Shown here piece after piece: positions 18,037-33,642 of a stretch of DNA of 44,241 bases. Positions within the stretch are counted from its first letter, which is position 1. Every line of letters starts with the position of its first letter. The DNA comes from Pseudomonas sp. GM50 (GTDB taxonomy: Bacteria > Pseudomonadota > Gammaproteobacteria > Pseudomonadales > Pseudomonadaceae). Made by a program: the position numbers and the translations under genes. The notes under the pieces are model-generated. The model had not been told where the DNA came from. It was given only the letters and a program-made list of their open reading frames with translations, and ran no database searches. Where the stretch lies: NCBI RefSeq assembly GCF_000282375.1, contig NZ_AKJK01000003.1, forward strand, positions 1 through 44,241, in the 5' to 3' direction.

Positions 18037-18492
18037 GTGTTTCGCGGAGCTAACGCTATCAGTCTCGATGCAAAGGGCCGTCTCGCTATGCCGAGCCGGT
18101 ACCGTGACGAGCTGGTTTCGCGTAGTTCCGGTCAATTAATCGTCACCATCGATGCCGTTGATCCGTGTTTGTGTGTTTATCCCCTCGATGAGTGGGAAAT
18201 TATCGAAACCAAACTGCGCGCACTGCCTTCGCTTCGCGAAGAGAACCGCCGCCTGCAACGTTTGCTGATTGGTAATGCCGTCGACCTCGAGCTCGATGGC
18301 AGTGGTCGTTTTCTGGTTCCGCCGCGTCTTCGCGAATATGCCAAGTTGGATAAGCGCGCAATGTTGGTAGGCCAACTGAACAAGTTCCAATTGTGGGACG
18401 AGGATGCCTGGAATGCGGTTTCTGCCGCTGACCTGGCTGCTATTCAACAACCGGGCGCCATGCCTGATGAACTGCGTGATTTGATCCTGTGA
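18037..18492 (+). CDS. mraZ: Transcriptional regulator MraZ
   Basis: The 151-residue protein consists of two AbrB-like/SpoVT beta-barrel half-domains, each with the DxxGR signature: [14 protein letters not shown] near residue 8 and [14 protein letters not shown] near 86. MraZ forms a ring-shaped oligomer that represses its own operon by binding phased repeats, which are present at 17971-17995. The start is GTG 18037 with GGAG at 18023-18026. It is the first gene of the dcw cluster, and its stop overlaps the rsmH GTG by four bases. Confidence 0.98.
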   Translation: MFRGANAISLDAKGRLAMPSRYRDELVSRSSGQLIVTIDAVDPCLCVYPLDEWEIIETKLRALPSLREENRRLQRLLIGNAVDLELDGSGRFLVPPRLREYAKLDKRAMLVGQLNKFQLWDEDAWNAVSAADLAAIQQPGAMPDELRDLIL

Positions 18493-19432
18493 CTATTGAT
18501 AGCGGCTTTAACCACATCACCGTACTGCTTGACGAAGCCGTCGAGGCTCTCGCCGTACGTCCTGATGGCTGCTATCTGGACGGTACGTTCGGACGTGGCG
18601 GACACAGTCGGTTGATCCTCAGCCAGCTCGGGCCGGATGGTCGGTTGCTCGGATTCGACAAAGATCCTCAAGCGATTGCCACCGGGCAAACGCTAGCGGC
18701 CGAAGACGGCCGCTTTGTCGTTGTGCAGCGCAGCTTTGCCGAACTCGGTTCCGAAGTCGCCGAACGTGGCCTGGCCGGCAAGGTCAGCGGCGTTTTGCTC
18801 GACCTCGGCGTGTCTTCGCCGCAGCTCGACGACCCTGAGCGCGGTTTCAGTTTCCTCAACGACGGTCCGCTGGATATGCGCATGGACCCGTCCCGCGGGA
18901 TCAGCGCCGCCGAGTTCGTCAACACCGCGCCGGTGGAAGAAATTGCCCGGGTGTTCAAGCAATACGGCGAAGAGCGTTTCTCCGGTCGCATGGCGCGTGC
19001 CGTGGCCGAGCGTCGCGACATCAAGCCGTTCGAGCGCACTGGCGATCTGGCTGAAGTGCTGAAAGTCGCCAACCCGGCGTGGGAAAAGGGCAAGAACCCG
19101 GCCACCCGTGCATTCCAGGGTCTGCGTATTCACGTCAACAACGAACTGGGCGATCTGGAAGCCGGCCTCGAAGCCGCGCTGGAATGCCTGGAAGTGGGCG
19201 GCCGTCTGGTCGTCATCAGCTTCCACTCGCTGGAAGACCGCATCGTCAAACTGTTCATGCGCAAACTGGTGAAAGGCGAAGCCGACAACCTGCCGCGCAA
19301 TCTGCCGGTCCGTCACGTCGCTTTCGAACCGAAAATCAAAATCCATGGCAAAGCGCAGTCCGCCTCCGAGGCCGAACTCAAAGCCAACCCACGTTCCCGT
19401 AGCGCCGTCATGCGTGTTGCGGAGAAGTTGCG

Positions 19433-19436
<4 letters not shown>
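18489..19436 (+). CDS. rsmH: 16S rRNA (cytosine(1402)-N4)-methyltransferase
   Basis: The 315-residue SAM-dependent enzyme (MraW) adds the N4-methyl to C1402 of 16S rRNA. The SAM-binding motif GTFGRGGHS is at 32-40, [12 protein letters not shown] follows at about 100, and [10 protein letters not shown] lies near the C-terminal third. Start GTG 18489 lies within the mraZ stop (GTGA overlap), so translation is probably coupled. The stop overlaps ftsL in the same way. Together with rsmI in this window it forms m4Cm1402. Confidence 0.97.
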
Positions 19437-21464
<2,028 letters not shown>

Positions 21465-21465
<1 letters not shown>

Positions 21466-22928
21466 TGTCGCTGAGCCTGAACAAGATTTTCGCCCACGCC
21501 GGCCGCGATCTGTTGATCCGCGAATTGGCGCTGGACAGCCGTAACGTACGAGCAGGCGATCTGTTTCTCGCGGTTCCTGGTGGCAAGTTCGACGGGCGTG
21601 CGCACATCGCCGACGCCTTGCAACGCGGCGCTGCTGCCGTGGCTTATGAAGTCGAAGGCGCGACTGTGCTGCCGATTACCGATGTGCCGTTGATTCCGGT
21701 CAAAGGCCTGGCGGCGCAGCTGTCGGACATCGCCGGGCGTTTTTATGGCGACCCGAGCCGTCATTTGAACCTGATCGGCGTGACCGGCACCAACGGTAAA
21801 ACCAGTGTGACCCAATTGGTCGCCCAGGCGCTCGACCTGCTCGGTCAGCACTGCGGCATCGTCGGCACCCTGGGCTCCGGTTTCTACGGCGCTCTGGAAA
21901 GCGGCCTGCACACCACACCGAACCCGATCGCGGTGCAAGCGACCCTCGCCGACCTGAAAAAGGCCGGCGCCAAAGCCGTGGCCATGGAAGTCTCTTCCCA
22001 CGGCCTGGATCAGGGCCGCGTGACTGCGTTGGCATTCGATGTGGCGGTGATGACCAACCTGTCGCGCGATCATCTGGATTACCACGGCACCATGCAGGCC
22101 TATGGTGAAGCCAAGGCCAAGCTGTTTGCCTGGAATGATCTGAAGTGCCGGGTGGTCAACCTGGACGACGATTTCGGCCGACGACTTGCTGGCGATGAAG
22201 GCGAGTCGCGCCTGATCACTTACAGCCTGGAAGATTCCAGCGCCTACCTGTATTGCCGCCAGGCGCAGTTCGACGACGAAGGCGTGCGCGCCACGCTGGT
22301 CACGCCGCAAGGCGAGCACCATTTGCGCAGCACCTTGCTCGGCCGTTTCAACCTGAGCAACGTCTTGGCCGCGATCGGCGCCTTGCTCGGGCTGGACTAC
22401 GCGCTGGACGAAATCCTCAAAGTACTGCCGAAACTCGAAGGTCCGGCGGGTCGCATGCAGCGCCTGGGCGGCGGTACCCAGCCGTTGGTGGTGGTCGATT
22501 ATGCCCACACACCGGATGCGCTGGAAAAAGTCTTGATGGCCCTGCGTCCTCACGCCAAAGGCCGGTTGCTGTGCCTGTTTGGTTGCGGTGGTGATCGCGA
22601 TCGCGGCAAGCGTCCGCTGATGGCGGAAGTGGTCGAGCGTCTGGCTGATGGCGTACTGGTCACCGATGACAATCCGCGCACCGAAGACCCTACGATGATT
22701 TTCGATGACATCCGCGCCGGTTTCACCGCTGTGGATAAAGTCACCTTCGTCGCCGGCCGCGGCCAGGCGATTGCCCAATTGATCGCCAGCGCATCGGCCG
22801 ATGACGTGATTGTCCTGGCCGGTAAAGGTCACGAGGACTATCAGGAAATCAACGGCGAGCGCCACGCTTTCTCCGATCTGGTCGAGGCCGATCACGCCCT
22901 GACCGCGTGGGAGGTGGCCCATGCTTAA
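21465..22928 (+). CDS. murE: UDP-MurNAc-L-Ala-D-Glu--meso-DAP ligase
   Basis: The 487-residue Mur ligase adds the third residue of the peptidoglycan stem peptide using ATP. The P-loop GTNGKTS is at 108-114, and the substrate-selecting motif DNPR at 402-405 specifies meso-diaminopimelate rather than lysine. Length and three-domain layout are standard. Start ATG 21465 overlaps the ftsI stop by one base, and the end overlaps murF by eight. It acts in the cytoplasm between MurD and MurF. Confidence 0.98.
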
Positions 22929-24288
22929 AGCCTTGAAACTGAGCGAACTGACCAGCGCATTGAATGGCCGCCTGATTGCCAGCGACGCCAGCTTCGACGG
23001 CGTCAGCATCGACAGCCGCGCAATCAAGCCCGGCCAGTTGTTTATTGCTCTGGCCGGCCCGCGTTTCGATGGCCATGACTACCTCAATGACGTCGCCGCC
23101 AAAGGCGCCGTGGGTGCCCTGGTCGAGCGCGAAGTCGCCGACAGCGCGCTGCCGCAGCTGCTGGTCAAGGACACCCGCCAGGCGCTCGGCCAACTGGGGG
23201 CGATGAACCGCGCTGCGTTCACTCATCCTGTCGCGGCCATCACCGGTTCCAGCGGCAAGACCACGGTCAAGGAAATGCTCGCGAGCATCCTGCGCACGCG
23301 CGGTCCGGTGCTGGCGACCCGTGGCAACCTGAATAACGACCTCGGTGTTCCGCTGACCCTGCTCGAACTGGCGCCGGAACATACGGCGGCGGTCATCGAG
23401 CTGGGGGCTTCGCGTCTCGGCGAGATTGCCTACACCGTTGCCATGACCAAGCCGCATGTCGCCGTGCTGAACAATGCCGGCACTGCCCACGTCGGTGAGT
23501 TCGGCGGCCCGGAAAAAATCGTCGAGGCCAAGGGCGAGATCATTGAAGGGCTGGATGCCTCGGGCATCGCCGTTCTGAATCTCGATGACAAGGCGTTCCC
23601 GATCTGGAAGGCCCGTGCCGCTGCCCGGCGGGTGCTGAGTTTCTCTCAGCTGGATGCCACCGCAGACTTCCATGCCAGCTTCATCGTTTCCGATGCACGC
23701 GGCTGTCCTGCGTTCGAACTGCACACACCGCAAGGTATTGCCCGGATTCAATTGAACCTGCTCGGCGGTCACAACGTTACCAACGCAGTCGCCGCCGCCG
23801 CCGCCGCTCATGCCCTGGGCGTGTCCTTGTCGCATATCGCTTCGGGGCTCAATGCGGTGCAACCGGTCAAGGGTCGTGCCGTCGCGCAACTGGCGACTAA
23901 CGGTATGCGCGTGATCGATGACACGTACAACGCGAACCCCACCTCCATGTGCGCCGCCGTTGATATACTCGCCGGCTTTTCCGGGCGCACCGTTCTGGTG
24001 CTCGGAGATATCGGCGAGTTGGGCGATTGGGCGGAGCAGGGGCACCGCGATGTGGGCGAGTACGCCCGCGGCAAGGTTTCCGCGCTTTACGCGGTCGGGC
24101 CAATGATGACCCACGCCGTGAGCGCTTTCGGCGAGCAGGCTTTTCACTTCAGCACACAGGCTGAACTGATCAAGGCCCTCGACGCCGAGCAGGACACAAA
24201 CACCACCATTTTGATCAAGGGCTCGCGCAGCGCCGCGATGGAAAACATCGTCGCCGCTTTGTGCGGGACCAGCCTGGAGAAACATTAA
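22921..24288 (+). CDS. murF: UDP-MurNAc-tripeptide--D-Ala-D-Ala ligase
   Basis: The 455-residue ligase adds the D-alanyl-D-alanine dipeptide made by Ddl, finishing UDP-MurNAc-pentapeptide. The ATP loop GSSGKTT is at 109-115, followed by [13 protein letters not shown] and the C-terminal DDTYNANP motif. It overlaps murE by eight bases and mraY by one base. Together with MurC, MurD and MurE in this cluster it completes the cytoplasmic stem-peptide pathway. Confidence 0.98.
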   Translation: MLKALKLSELTSALNGRLIASDASFDGVSIDSRAIKPGQLFIALAGPRFDGHDYLNDVAAKGAVGALVEREVADSALPQLLVKDTRQALGQLGAMNRAAFTHPVAAITGSSGKTTVKEMLASILRTRGPVLATRGNLNNDLGVPLTLLELAPEHTAAVIELGASRLGEIAYTVAMTKPHVAVLNNAGTAHVGEFGGPEKIVEAKGEIIEGLDASGIAVLNLDDKAFPIWKARAAARRVLSFSQLDATADFHASFIVSDARGCPAFELHTPQGIARIQLNLLGGHNVTNAVAAAAAAHALGVSLSHIASGLNAVQPVKGRAVAQLATNGMRVIDDTYNANPTSMCAAVDILAGFSGRTVLVLGDIGELGDWAEQGHRDVGEYARGKVSALYAVGPMMTHAVSAFGEQAFHFSTQAELIKALDAEQDTNTTILIKGSRSAAMENIVAALCGTSLEKH

Positions 24289-25370
24289 TGCTGCTGCTGC
24301 TAGCGGAGTATCTGCAACAGTTCTACAAAGGCTTCGCGGTCTTTCAGTACCTGACCCTGCGCGGGATTCTCGGTGTGCTGACCGCGCTGGTCTTGTCGCT
24401 GTGCTATGGCCCGTGGATGATCCGCACTTTGCAGAACCGTCAGATCGGTCAATCCGTTCGCAATGACGGCCCGCAATCGCACCTGTCCAAGTCGGGCACC
24501 CCGACCATGGGCGGCGCGCTGATTCTTTCGTCCATCGGTGTCAGCACCTTGCTCTGGGCTGACCTGACCAACCGTTACGTTTGGGTGGTGTTGTTGGTGA
24601 CCCTGCTGTTCGGTGCCATCGGCTGGGTAGACGATTACCGCAAAGTCATCGAGAAAAACTCCCGCGGCCTTCCGAGCCGCTGGAAGTATTTCTGGCAGTC
24701 GGTGTTCGGCCTGGGCGCGGCGATCTTCCTTTATATGACTGCGGCAACGCCGGTAGAAACCACCCTGATCCTGCCGATGCTCAAGGACTACAGCATTCCG
24801 TTGGGTGCGGGTTTCATCGTCCTGACCTATTTCGTGATTGTCGGTTCGAGCAACGCGGTCAACCTGACCGACGGCCTCGACGGTCTGGCGATCATGCCTA
24901 CCGTGATGGTCGGCGGCGGCTTGGGGATCTTCTGCTACCTGTCGGGTAACGTGAAATTCGCCGAATACCTGCTGATTCCTTACGTACCGGGCGCGGGTGA
25001 GTTGATTGTGTTCTGCGGCGCGCTGATCGGTGCGGGCCTGGGGTTCCTGTGGTTCAACACCTATCCGGCACAAGTGTTCATGGGCGACGTCGGCGCACTG
25101 GCGCTGGGCGCGGCCCTGGGCACCATCGCGGTGATCGTCCGGCAGGAAATCGTCCTGTTCATCATGGGCGGCGTGTTCGTGATGGAGACCCTGTCAGTCG
25201 TCATTCAGGTTGCCTCCTTTAAGCTGACCGGTCGCCGTGTGTTCCGCATGGCACCGATACACCACCACTTTGAACTCAAGGGCTGGCCCGAGCCGCGTGT
25301 GATCGTCCGTTTCTGGATCATCACCGTGATTCTGGTACTGGTCGGCCTTGCCACCCTGAAGCTGAGGTAG
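24288..25370 (+). CDS. mraY: Phospho-MurNAc-pentapeptide transferase
   Basis: The 360-residue protein has ten membrane segments and transfers phospho-MurNAc-pentapeptide to undecaprenyl phosphate, making lipid I. Active-site features are visible: Asp115-Asp116 in [16 protein letters not shown] at 192-200, and the HHHFE motif near residue 325. The true start is ATG 24288, sharing a base with the murF TAA. A longer frame from 24261 lies inside murF. The length equals that of the E. coli enzyme. Confidence 0.98.
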   Translation: MLLLLAEYLQQFYKGFAVFQYLTLRGILGVLTALVLSLCYGPWMIRTLQNRQIGQSVRNDGPQSHLSKSGTPTMGGALILSSIGVSTLLWADLTNRYVWVVLLVTLLFGAIGWVDDYRKVIEKNSRGLPSRWKYFWQSVFGLGAAIFLYMTAATPVETTLILPMLKDYSIPLGAGFIVLTYFVIVGSSNAVNLTDGLDGLAIMPTVMVGGGLGIFCYLSGNVKFAEYLLIPYVPGAGELIVFCGALIGAGLGFLWFNTYPAQVFMGDVGALALGAALGTIAVIVRQEIVLFIMGGVFVMETLSVVIQVASFKLTGRRVFRMAPIHHHFELKGWPEPRVIVRFWIITVILVLVGLATLKLR

Positions 25371-25375
25371 AACGA

Positions 25376-26722
25376 GTGTCTCTGATCGCTTCTGACCACT
25401 TCCGCATCGTTGTCGGCCTCGGCAAGAGCGGCATGTCCCTGGTTCGCTTCCTGGCGAACCGGGGCGTGTCGTTTGCTGTCGCCGATACGCGGGAAAATCC
25501 ACCGGAACTGGCCACGCTCAAGCGTGACTATCCGCACGTGGAAGTGCGTTGTGGCGAGCTGGACGTCGAATTCCTGTGCCGTGCCGACGAGCTCTACGTG
25601 AGCCCCGGCCTGGCGCTGGCGACCCCGGCCCTGCAGGCTGCCGCCGCCCGTGGCGTGAAGTTGTCCGGCGACATCGAGCTGTTCGCGCGTAACGCGAAGG
25701 CGCCGATTGTCGCCATCAGCGGTTCCAACGCCAAAAGCACCGTCACCACCCTGGTCGGCGAGATGGCGGCTGCGGCTGGCAAGCGTGTTGCCGTCGGCGG
25801 CAATCTCGGTACGCCGGCGCTGGATTTGCTTAGCGACGACATCGAGTTGTACGTGATGGAGTTGTCGAGTTTCCAGCTCGAAACCACCGATCAACTCAAC
25901 GCCGAAGTGGCGACCGTGCTCAACATCAGCGAAGACCACATGGATCGCTACAGCGGTCTGCCGGCCTATCACCTGGCCAAGCACCGGATCTTCCGGGGCG
26001 CCCGGCAGTTTGTGGTCAACCGTCAGGACGCCTTGAGCCGTCCGCTGATGGGTGAAGGCCAACCCTGCTGGACCTTCGGTCTGAACAAGCCCGACTTCAA
26101 GGCCTTCGGGATCCGGGAAGAGGACGGCGAGAAATACCTGGCCTTCGAATTCCAGAACCTGATGCCGGTGCGCGAGTTGAAAGTTCGTGGCGCGCATAAC
26201 CAGTCCAACGCCCTCGCGGCATTGGCGCTGGGCCACGCCGTCGGCCTGCCGTTCGACGCCATGCTTTCGGCTCTGCGCAATTTCGCCGGGCTCGAGCATC
26301 GCTGCCAATGGGTGCGCGACCTCGATGGTGTGGGCTATTACAACGATTCCAAAGCCACCAACGTCGGTGCCGCACTGGCCGCCATCGAAGGCCTGGGCGC
26401 GGACATCGACGGCAAGCTTGTGCTGATCGCCGGTGGCGATGGCAAGGGTGCCGAATTCAAGGATTTGCGTGATCCGGTGGCGGCCAACTGCCGCGCCGTC
26501 ATTTTGATGGGCCGTGATTCCGACAAGATCGGCGAGGCCATCGGCGATGGCGTACCGCTGGTTCGCGTCGGCTCGCTGATCGAAGCGGTCGCGCAATGCC
26601 GCGCCATCGCCGAAAAGGGCGACGCGGTGTTGTTGTCCCCAGCCTGCGCCAGTTTCGACATGTTCAAGAACTACGAAGATCGCGGTCACCAGTTTGTCCG
26701 CGCCGTGGAGGACTTGGCATGA
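25376..26722 (+). CDS. murD: UDP-MurNAc-L-alanine--D-glutamate ligase
   Basis: The 448-residue Mur ligase adds D-Glu to UDP-MurNAc-L-Ala. The N-terminal uridine-binding domain starts with RIVVGLGKSGMSLVRFL. The P-loop reads SGSNAKST (115-122), with Ala where most homologues have Gly. From memory the P. aeruginosa enzyme also has this Ala. NLGTPALD and the KATNVGA loop follow in order. GTG 25376 comes five bases after the mraY stop, one of the few gaps in this cluster. The stop overlaps the ftsW ATG. Confidence 0.97.
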   Translation: MSLIASDHFRIVVGLGKSGMSLVRFLANRGVSFAVADTRENPPELATLKRDYPHVEVRCGELDVEFLCRADELYVSPGLALATPALQAAAARGVKLSGDIELFARNAKAPIVAISGSNAKSTVTTLVGEMAAAAGKRVAVGGNLGTPALDLLSDDIELYVMELSSFQLETTDQLNAEVATVLNISEDHMDRYSGLPAYHLAKHRIFRGARQFVVNRQDALSRPLMGEGQPCWTFGLNKPDFKAFGIREEDGEKYLAFEFQNLMPVRELKVRGAHNQSNALAALALGHAVGLPFDAMLSALRNFAGLEHRCQWVRDLDGVGYYNDSKATNVGAALAAIEGLGADIDGKLVLIAGGDGKGAEFKDLRDPVAANCRAVILMGRDSDKIGEAIGDGVPLVRVGSLIEAVAQCRAIAEKGDAVLLSPACASFDMFKNYEDRGHQFVRAVEDLA

Positions 26723-27936
26723 GCCTCCTGAATATCATCAAGCCGTACCCGTCGCCGATCATCACCGGGCGCGGCATCGACCTCGATTTCCCGATGCTCG
26801 CCGGCTGCCTGGCGCTGCTCGGCCTGGGGCTGGTCATGATTGCGTCAGCCTCGACCGAAGTGGCGGCAGTGCAGTCGGGCAGTGCCTTCTATTACATGAT
26901 TCGCCACCTTATCTACGTGGTGCTGGGCCTTGGTGCCTGCATCGTCACCATGATGATTCCGATCGCGACCTGGCAACGCCTGGGCTGGCTGATGCTGATT
27001 GGTGCGTTCGGTTTGCTGGTGATGGTGATCATCCCGGGGATCGGGCGTGAAGTGAACGGTTCGATGCGCTGGATCGGCTTCAGTTTCTTCAACGTCCAGC
27101 CTTCCGAGATCGCCAAGGTATTCGTGGTGATCTACCTCGCCGGTTATCTGGTGCGTCGCCAGAAAGAAGTGCGTGAAAGCTGGATGGGCTTCTTCAAGCC
27201 GTTCATCGTTCTGTTGCCGATGGCGGGTCTGTTGCTGATGGAGCCGGACTTCGGTGCCACCGTCGTGATGATGGGGGCGGCTGCGGCGATGCTGTTCCTT
27301 GGCGGGGTCGGGCTGTTCCGTTTTTCCTTGATGGTGGTCCTGGCTGTCGGTGCGGTGGTGTTGTTGATTCAAATGCAGCCGTATCGAATGGCGCGTCTGA
27401 CCAACTTTGCGGACCCGTGGGCCGACCAGTTCGGTGCTGGCTATCAGTTGTCTCAAGCGTTGATCGCTTTCGGTCGCGGCGAATGGCTGGGCGTTGGCCT
27501 GGGCAACAGCGTGCAGAAACAGTTCTACCTGCCGGAAGCCCACACTGACTTCGTGTTCTCGGTCCTGGCCGAAGAGCTGGGTGCCGTGGGTTCTTTGTGT
27601 ACGGTAGCGCTGTTCGTCTTTGTCTGTATTCGTGGCATGTACATCGGTTATTGGGCCGAGAAGGCCAAGCAATTTTTTGCCGCCTACATCGCATACGGCC
27701 TGTCGTTCCTGTGGATTGGTCAGTTCCTGATCAACATCGGGGTGAACGTCGGCCTGCTGCCAACCAAGGGGCTGACCCTGCCATTCCTCAGTTATGGCGG
27801 CAGTTCGTTGGTGATCTGCTGTGCCTGTCTTGGCTTGTTGCTGCGCATCGAGTGGGAGAGTCGAACCCACTTGGGCAGTGAAGAGATGGAATTCCATGAG
27901 AGCGACTTCGCCGAGGAGCCGAACCATGGGCGCTAA
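26719..27936 (+). CDS. ftsW: Septal peptidoglycan polymerase FtsW
   Basis: The 405-residue SEDS-family glycosyltransferase has about ten membrane helices and polymerises lipid II at the septum together with FtsI. The catalytic Asp lies in EAHTDFVFSVLAEELG (about residue 277). The C-terminal family signature GLTLPFLSYGGSSL is intact. ATG 26719 overlaps the murD stop; a longer frame beginning at 26596 lies inside murD. The C-terminus overlaps murG by 11 bases and ends in an acidic tail. Confidence 0.97.
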   Translation: MSLLNIIKPYPSPIITGRGIDLDFPMLAGCLALLGLGLVMIASASTEVAAVQSGSAFYYMIRHLIYVVLGLGACIVTMMIPIATWQRLGWLMLIGAFGLLVMVIIPGIGREVNGSMRWIGFSFFNVQPSEIAKVFVVIYLAGYLVRRQKEVRESWMGFFKPFIVLLPMAGLLLMEPDFGATVVMMGAAAAMLFLGGVGLFRFSLMVVLAVGAVVLLIQMQPYRMARLTNFADPWADQFGAGYQLSQALIAFGRGEWLGVGLGNSVQKQFYLPEAHTDFVFSVLAEELGAVGSLCTVALFVFVCIRGMYIGYWAEKAKQFFAAYIAYGLSFLWIGQFLINIGVNVGLLPTKGLTLPFLSYGGSSLVICCACLGLLLRIEWESRTHLGSEEMEFHESDFAEEPNHGR

Positions 27937-28988
27937 CGTATTGATCATGGCTGGCGGCACCGGGGGCCACGTGTTCCCGGCGCTGGCGTGTGCTCGCGAG
28001 TTCCAGGCCCGCGGTTACACCGTGCACTGGTTGGGCACGCCGCGCGGGATCGAAAACGATCTGGTGCCGGCGGCCGGTCTTCAATTGCATCGGATCAACG
28101 CCAGCGGTTTGCGCGGCAAGGGCAAATTGTCCCTGCTCAAGGCACCGTTCATGTTGCTCAAGTCGATCTGGCAGGCGCGGGCGATCATTCGTCAGCTGCG
28201 GCCGGTGTGTGTGGTCGGCTTCGGGGGTTATGTGACCGGGCCCGGCGGCGTTGCAGCCAAATTGGCTGGCGTACCGGTGATCGTTCACGAACAGAACGCC
28301 GTGGCCGGTACCGCCAATCGGTTGCTGGTGCCGTTGGCCGCCCGAGTCTGTGAAGCCTTTCCCGACACCTTTACCCTGTCGAACAGCCGTCGAACCACCG
28401 GTAACCCGGTGCGCACCGAGCTGTTCCTCGAAACACCGCGACCTGCCCTGGCCGGTCGCAAGGCGCGTTTGCTGATCCTGGGCGGAAGCCTGGGCGCAGA
28501 GCCGTTGAACAAGTTGCTGCCTGAAGCCCTGTCGCAAGTCGCCCCCGACCTGCGTCCGGACGTGTTTCATCAGGCCGGCAAAAACCACGATGAAGTGACT
28601 GCAGAGCGCTATCGCGCAGCTGGCGTCGAGGCGCAAGTGCAGCCTTTCATCAAAGACATGGCCCAAGCCTATGGCTGGGCCGACCTGGTGGTGTGCCGCG
28701 CAGGCGCGCTGACCATCAGTGAACTGGCGGCTGCCGGTCTGCCCTCGATGCTGGTGCCTTTGCCCCACGCGATCGACGATCACCAGACCCGCAACGCCGA
28801 TTATTTGGCCCGTGAAGGCGCTGCCTTCCTGATGCCGCAAAGAACGACTGGCGCAGCGGATCTTGCCGCTCGCCTGACAGAGGTCTTGATGCAACCGCAA
28901 CGACTCAACGACATGGCCACCGCGGCACGCCGCCTGGCCAAACCCGATGCCACCCGTAACGTGGTCGATACCTGCCTGGAGGTGGCCC

Positions 28989-28996
<8 letters not shown>
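27926..28996 (+). CDS. murG: UDP-GlcNAc--lipid I N-acetylglucosaminyltransferase
   Basis: The 356-residue peripheral membrane GT-B enzyme converts lipid I to lipid II on the cytoplasmic face. The N-terminal glycine-rich loop GGTGGH (10-15) and the second loop [11 protein letters not shown] mark the two Rossmann halves. The donor-site stretch [18 protein letters not shown] is present. The start ATG 27926 follows GAGGAG at 27913-27918, and the gene overlaps the ftsW end by 11 bases and murC by 8. Confidence 0.97.
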
Positions 28997-31429
<2,433 letters not shown>

Positions 31430-31433
31430 GACC

Positions 31434-32300
31434 ATGCAAGGCGCTCAGCTACGTCATCAGCCTTCCGCACCCGGCCGCAAGCCGGTGCCGCGGGGTGCCA
31501 GCCGAATGGTGGCCAAAGAGCCGATGTCCGCGCGCCTGCCGAAAGCCAACTTTGGTTTTCTGAAAAGCCTGTTCTGGCCCGTGCTGCTGGTTGCGTTGGG
31601 GTTCGGCACTTATGAAGGCGCACAGCGTTTGCTGCCGTACGCCGACCGGCCGATCACCAAAATCGCGGTGCAGGGCGACTTGAGTTACATCAGCCAGCAA
31701 GCGGTGCAGCAGCGGATCGCCCCCTACGTGGCGTCGAGCTTCTTCACCATCGACCTGGCGAGCATGCGTACCGAGCTTGAACAGATGCCATGGATTGCCC
31801 ACGCCGAAGTGCGCAGGGTGTGGCCGGATCAGGTGGTGATTCGCCTGGAAGAACAACTGCCGGTGGCCCGTTGGGGCGATGAGTCGCTGCTGAACAACCA
31901 GGGGCAGGCGTTCACCCCGCGCGAGCTGGCGAACTACGAACACCTGCCACAGCTGTTCGGCCCGCAGCGGGCTCAGCAGCAAGTGATGCAGCAATACCAG
32001 GTGCTGAGCCAGATGCTCAGGCCATTGGGCTTCTCGATTGCACGCCTGGAGTTGCGTGAACGAGGCAGTTGGTTCCTGACCACCGGCGCAGGCAGCGCGG
32101 GCCCGGGAATCGAACTGCTGCTGGGACGCGGCAAGCTGGTGGAAAAGATGCGCCGCTTCATTGCCATCTATGACAAGACGCTCAAAGAGCAGATTACGAA
32201 CATTGCGCGCATCGATCTGCGCTACGCCAACGGCCTCGCTGTTGGCTGGCGGGAACCTGTAGCGCCCACGACAGCCCAACCCGCTGTCGCGAAGAATTAA
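31434..32300 (+). CDS. ftsQ: Cell division protein FtsQ
   Basis: The 288-residue bitopic protein has a basic, unstructured cytoplasmic N-terminus (about 1-38), one membrane helix (about 41-60), a POTRA domain beginning near [14 protein letters not shown], and a C-terminal beta domain. It is the hub of the FtsQLB complex. ATG 31434 is preferred over an in-frame upstream start within ddlB. The gap to ddlB is 4 bp and to ftsA 15 bp. Confidence 0.95.
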   Translation: MQGAQLRHQPSAPGRKPVPRGASRMVAKEPMSARLPKANFGFLKSLFWPVLLVALGFGTYEGAQRLLPYADRPITKIAVQGDLSYISQQAVQQRIAPYVASSFFTIDLASMRTELEQMPWIAHAEVRRVWPDQVVIRLEEQLPVARWGDESLLNNQGQAFTPRELANYEHLPQLFGPQRAQQQVMQQYQVLSQMLRPLGFSIARLELRERGSWFLTTGAGSAGPGIELLLGRGKLVEKMRRFIAIYDKTLKEQITNIARIDLRYANGLAVGWREPVAPTTAQPAVAKN

Positions 32301-32315
32301 GAAGAGGCAGGACCC

Positions 32316-33575
32316 ATGGCAAACGTGCAAAGCGGCAAAATGATCGTCGGTCTCGATATCGGCACCTCCAAGGTGGTGGCGCTGGTCGGCGAGGTCTCGG
32401 ACGACGGCACGCTCGAAATCGTCGGGATCGGTACTCATCCGTCCCGCGGCCTGAAAAAAGGCGTAGTGGTGAACATCGAGTCCACCGTCCAGTCGATCCA
32501 GCGCGCTATTGAAGAAGCGCAGCTGATGGCCGGTTGCCGGATCCACTCGGCGTTTGTCGGCGTGGCCGGCAATCACATCCGCAGCCTGAACTCCCACGGC
32601 ATCGTGGCGATTCGTGATCGCGAAGTCAGCTCCGCCGACCTTGAGCGCGTTCTCGACGCTGCCCAGGCTGTGGCGATCCCGGCCGACCAGCGCGTGCTGC
32701 ACACCCTGCCGCAGGATTACGTGATCGATAACCAGGAAGGCGTTCGCGAGCCGCTGGGTATGTCCGGCGTGCGTCTGGAAGCCAAGGTTCACGTGGTCAC
32801 CTGCGCCGTCAACGCCGCACAGAACATTGAAAAATGCGTGCGCCGCTGCGGTCTGGAAATCGACGACATCATTCTCGAGCAGTTGGCCTCGGCCTACTCG
32901 GTCCTGACCGACGACGAGAAAGAGTTGGGCGTATGCCTGGTGGACATCGGCGGCGGCACCACTGACATCGCGATCTTCACCGAAGGTGCGATCCGTCACA
33001 CCGCGGTGATCCCGATTGCGGGCGACCAGGTGACCAACGACATCGCCATGGCGCTGCGCACCCCGACCCAGTACGCCGAAGAAATCAAGATTCGCTACGC
33101 CTGCGCCCTGGCCAAACTGGCCGGTGCCGGCGAAACCATCAAGGTGCCGAGCGTCGGCGACCGTCCACCGCGCGAGCTGTCCCGTCAGGCCCTGGCCGAA
33201 GTGGTCGAGCCGCGTTACGACGAGCTGTTCACCTTGATCCAGGCCGAACTGCGTCGCAGTGGCTACGAAGACCTGATCCCGGCCGGCATTGTGCTGACCG
33301 GCGGTACGTCGAAGATGGAAGGCGCGGTGGAACTGGCCGAAGAGATCTTCCACATGCCGGTTCGCCTGGGCGTGCCGCATGGCGTCAAGGGCCTGGACGA
33401 CGTGGTCCGCAACCCGATTTATTCCACCGGCGTTGGCCTGTTGATGTACGGCCTGCAGAAGCAGTCCGACGGGATTTCATTCTCGGGCATCGGCAGCCGC
33501 GACAGCTACAGCAATGACGAACCGAAAGTCGCCTTGCTCGATCGCTTCAAGAGCTGGGTACAAGGCAATTTCTAA
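32316..33575 (+). CDS. ftsA: Cell division protein FtsA
   Basis: The 419-residue actin-family ATPase anchors FtsZ to the membrane. The phosphate-1 loop IVGLDIGTSKV is near the N-terminus and phosphate-2 is VDIGGGTTDIA at about residue 210. The last residues, ALLDRFKSWVQGNF, form the amphipathic membrane-targeting helix. AGAGG-like bases (GAAGAGGCAGG) precede ATG 32316. The gene is separated from ftsZ by 67 bp. Confidence 0.98.
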   Translation: MANVQSGKMIVGLDIGTSKVVALVGEVSDDGTLEIVGIGTHPSRGLKKGVVVNIESTVQSIQRAIEEAQLMAGCRIHSAFVGVAGNHIRSLNSHGIVAIRDREVSSADLERVLDAAQAVAIPADQRVLHTLPQDYVIDNQEGVREPLGMSGVRLEAKVHVVTCAVNAAQNIEKCVRRCGLEIDDIILEQLASAYSVLTDDEKELGVCLVDIGGGTTDIAIFTEGAIRHTAVIPIAGDQVTNDIAMALRTPTQYAEEIKIRYACALAKLAGAGETIKVPSVGDRPPRELSRQALAEVVEPRYDELFTLIQAELRRSGYEDLIPAGIVLTGGTSKMEGAVELAEEIFHMPVRLGVPHGVKGLDDVVRNPIYSTGVGLLMYGLQKQSDGISFSGIGSRDSYSNDEPKVALLDRFKSWVQGNF

Positions 33576-33642
33576 AGCTTTACCGCAACACCGCTTCAAA
33601 CAGCAGTAGGCGAAAAAACTAGAGAATGTAAGGAGAGGGAAA

